A DNA stretch of 44,647 nt from Caryophanales bacterium UBA6331 (lineage in GTDB: Bacteria > Bacillota_I > Bacilli_A > RF39 > UBA660), in contig DJSP01000093.1 in NCBI GenBank assembly GCA_002438065.1, forward strand, positions 4,937-49,583, in the 5' to 3' direction. Made by a program: the position numbers and the translations under genes. The notes under the pieces were generated by a model. The model did no database searches. It was not told the origin of the DNA and saw nothing but the letters and a program-made list of their open reading frames with translations. Of the stretch, positions 43,719-44,647 are shown one piece after another (the stretch's first letter is position 1; every line of letters starts with the position of its first letter).

Positions 43719-44382
43719 TGGTAATATCATTAATTACATAACTTGCACATAATAATCCAGCAACACCTGGCATATAACATACCGTACCAAGCACTTTATC
43801 TTTATTCTTAGTAGGAACTTCATTAGAAGAAACAACTTTAAATTTATTTCTAATACGATTTTCTTTAACTTTTTTTCTTAATATTTTAGCAAGAGGATCC
43901 CCGCTAGTTTTGTCAAGAGTAGTAATTGATAATTTAGATGGATCAGTCTTATTTGCAGTCCCCATACTTGAAACTAATTTATATTTATTAGCATGTTTCA
44001 TAAGTAATAGCTTAACTTTAACATCATCACAAGCATCAATAACATAATCATATTTATTAACTAATAAATCGTTAAAATTATCTTCAGTTATAAACTTATA
44101 TATTATTGAAATATTCGCATTTTTATTAATACTCAAAGCTCTTTCGGCTGCTGCTTCACATTTAGATATTCCAATATTTTTATTATTGGAAATAATCTGT
44201 CTATTTAAATTAGATTCTTCAACAACATCACCATCAACAATAGTTATGTTTTTAACGCCAGATCTAACTAATGCCTCTAACGCATATCCTCCTACTCCAC
44301 CAAGCCCAACTACTAGCACCTTTGTTTTTTCAAGTTTAGTAAAGCGATCTTGTCCAAATAACGCTATTAATCTTTCAAACAT
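43714..44382 (-). CDS. tcdA: tRNA threonylcarbamoyladenosine dehydratase TcdA
   Basis: An E1-like (ThiF/MoeB fold) enzyme that cyclises t6A37 in tRNA with ATP. The 222-residue protein starts FERLIALFGQDRFTKLEKTKVLVVGLGGVGGYALEALVRSG, with the ATP-binding GxGGVGG, then VDGDVVEESNLNRQ, YDYVIDACDDVKVKLLL, SSMGTANKTDP and the end GTVCYMPGVAGLLCASYVI. This is the YgdL/CsdL/YrvM subgroup and lacks the rhodanese or UBA-type extensions of MoeB and ubiquitin E1. GGAGGG is six bases before the ATG. Confidence 0.93.
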   Translation of the reverse strand: MFERLIALFGQDRFTKLEKTKVLVVGLGGVGGYALEALVRSGVKNITIVDGDVVEESNLNRQIISNNKNIGISKCEAAAERALSINKNANISIIYKFITEDNFNDLLVNKYDYVIDACDDVKVKLLLMKHANKYKLVSSMGTANKTDPSKLSITTLDKTSGDPLAKILRKKVKENRIRNKFKVVSSNEVPTKNKDKVLGTVCYMPGVAGLLCASYVINDITK

Positions 44383-44393
44383 ATTATCCCTCC

Positions 44394-44568
44394 AAAATAA
44401 AAACCTAACTAGACATCAATTGTGATAAAATCCCGCATTCTCGCAGGTGGGCATCACATAAAGAACTTTAGGATTCTAACTCTTTGAGCTAGCATTCAAC
44501 ACCATCCTTTAATTAGATTCCCTTACATCACACATAGTCGGTTTTATGTAAATCGACATCTATTAGGT
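44394..44568 (-). ncRNA. ssrS: Structured RNA, probable 6S RNA
   Basis: Read on the minus strand, the roughly 175-base RNA has a long closing stem: ACCTAATAGATGTCGATT at the 5' end pairs with AATTGATGTCTAGTTAGGT at the 3' end (about 18 pairs, several G-T, one bulge), directly followed by a TTTTTATTTT run. Inside are a 5' side hairpin (ACATA with TATGT), a terminal stem (AGGAT with ATCCT, enclosing CTAGCTC and GAGTTAG around AAA), and a 3' side hairpin (CCTGC with GCGGG). A rod with a central bubble and side hairpins is the 6S plan, which mimics an open promoter and binds RNA polymerase. In Bacillus subtilis the 6S-1 gene bsrA lies between yrvM (tcdA) and yrvN (rarA), so the place also fits. 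Confidence 0.65.
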
Positions 44569-44574
44569 AATTTA

Positions 44575-44603
44575 ATTATATCAAATGTTTTTGTATTTAA
44601 CAA
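44575..44603 (-). promoter_or_regulatory. Promoter of the 6S-like RNA
   Basis: On the minus strand TTGTTA and TATAAT are separated by 17 bases, with TGA before the -10 as in extended -10 promoters. The predicted start, about seven bases downstream, coincides with the 5' end of the long closing stem. Confidence 0.75.
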
Positions 44604-44647
44604 TTAGATTATAAACGATTTACACTAAATTTATGATTAATTTATGA

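Noticed and set aside
1..44647. CRISPR array, insertion sequence, tRNA or rRNA
   Set aside because: No regularly spaced direct repeats, transposase motifs, or cloverleaf/rRNA sequences were recognised by eye on either strand.

Overview
The window is chromosomal DNA of a very AT-rich, low-GC Gram-positive bacterium (Bacilli or a Mollicutes-like relative; inferred). Evidence: rpoB-rpoC, a CIRCE-controlled hrcA-grpE-dnaK-dnaJ region, RNase HIII, lepA, mnmA, rarA and tcdA with a 6S-like RNA, AAGGAGG-type ribosome binding sites, and simple hairpin-plus-T-run terminators. TGA is a stop and Trp is TGG, so the code is standard and not the Mycoplasma code. No tRNA, rRNA, insertion sequence, prophage or CRISPR array was seen.

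Layout. 1-4262: end of rpoB, then rpoC and its terminator. 4305-5893: a tiny membrane ORF and a decayed methionyl-tRNA synthetase (5' end lost, one frameshift). 5896-7391: a metallophosphoesterase-like gene with its own promoter. 7426-14276: heat-shock block with two CIRCE operators, hrcA, grpE, an unknown gene, dnaK, then pepF and dnaJ. 14279-17662: signal peptidase, holA, a 46-residue acidic peptide and a large unknown protein, facing rnhC across a shared terminator. 18701-26308: cvpA, thioredoxin, a compact alaS, a small unknown, lepA, small genes (one 38-residue membrane peptide on the minus strand), a SpoIIM-like membrane protein, and mnmA.

26385-37167 is the accessory highlight: eleven tightly packed, mostly overlapping genes behind one promoter. 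They encode a DUF1846-MazG fusion, a nucleoside deoxyribosyltransferase-like N-glycosidase, a radical SAM/SPASM enzyme, a GT-B glycosyltransferase, a DegT-type aminotransferase, two FemAB/BioF2-like acyltransferases, a shortened second DegT-like protein, a class I aminotransferase, a PHP phosphoesterase split by an in-frame TAG, and an APH(3')-like kinase. An ABC-F ATPase with its own promoter follows. I read this as a candidate biosynthetic cluster for a nucleoside- or aminosugar-type small molecule with self-protection. The closest logic I know is the base-release, base-glycosylation and radical SAM steps of blasticidin/mildiomycin-type pathways. The product is not deducible from the sequence, and no exporter is present.

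39013-44647: an HTH regulator, about 700 bases of AT-rich DNA without a gene, a ZIP metal transporter, a 39-residue Asn/Ala/Arg-rich peptide, a XerD-like recombinase, rarA, tcdA, and directly upstream of tcdA a structured RNA that resembles 6S RNA in size, fold and synteny.
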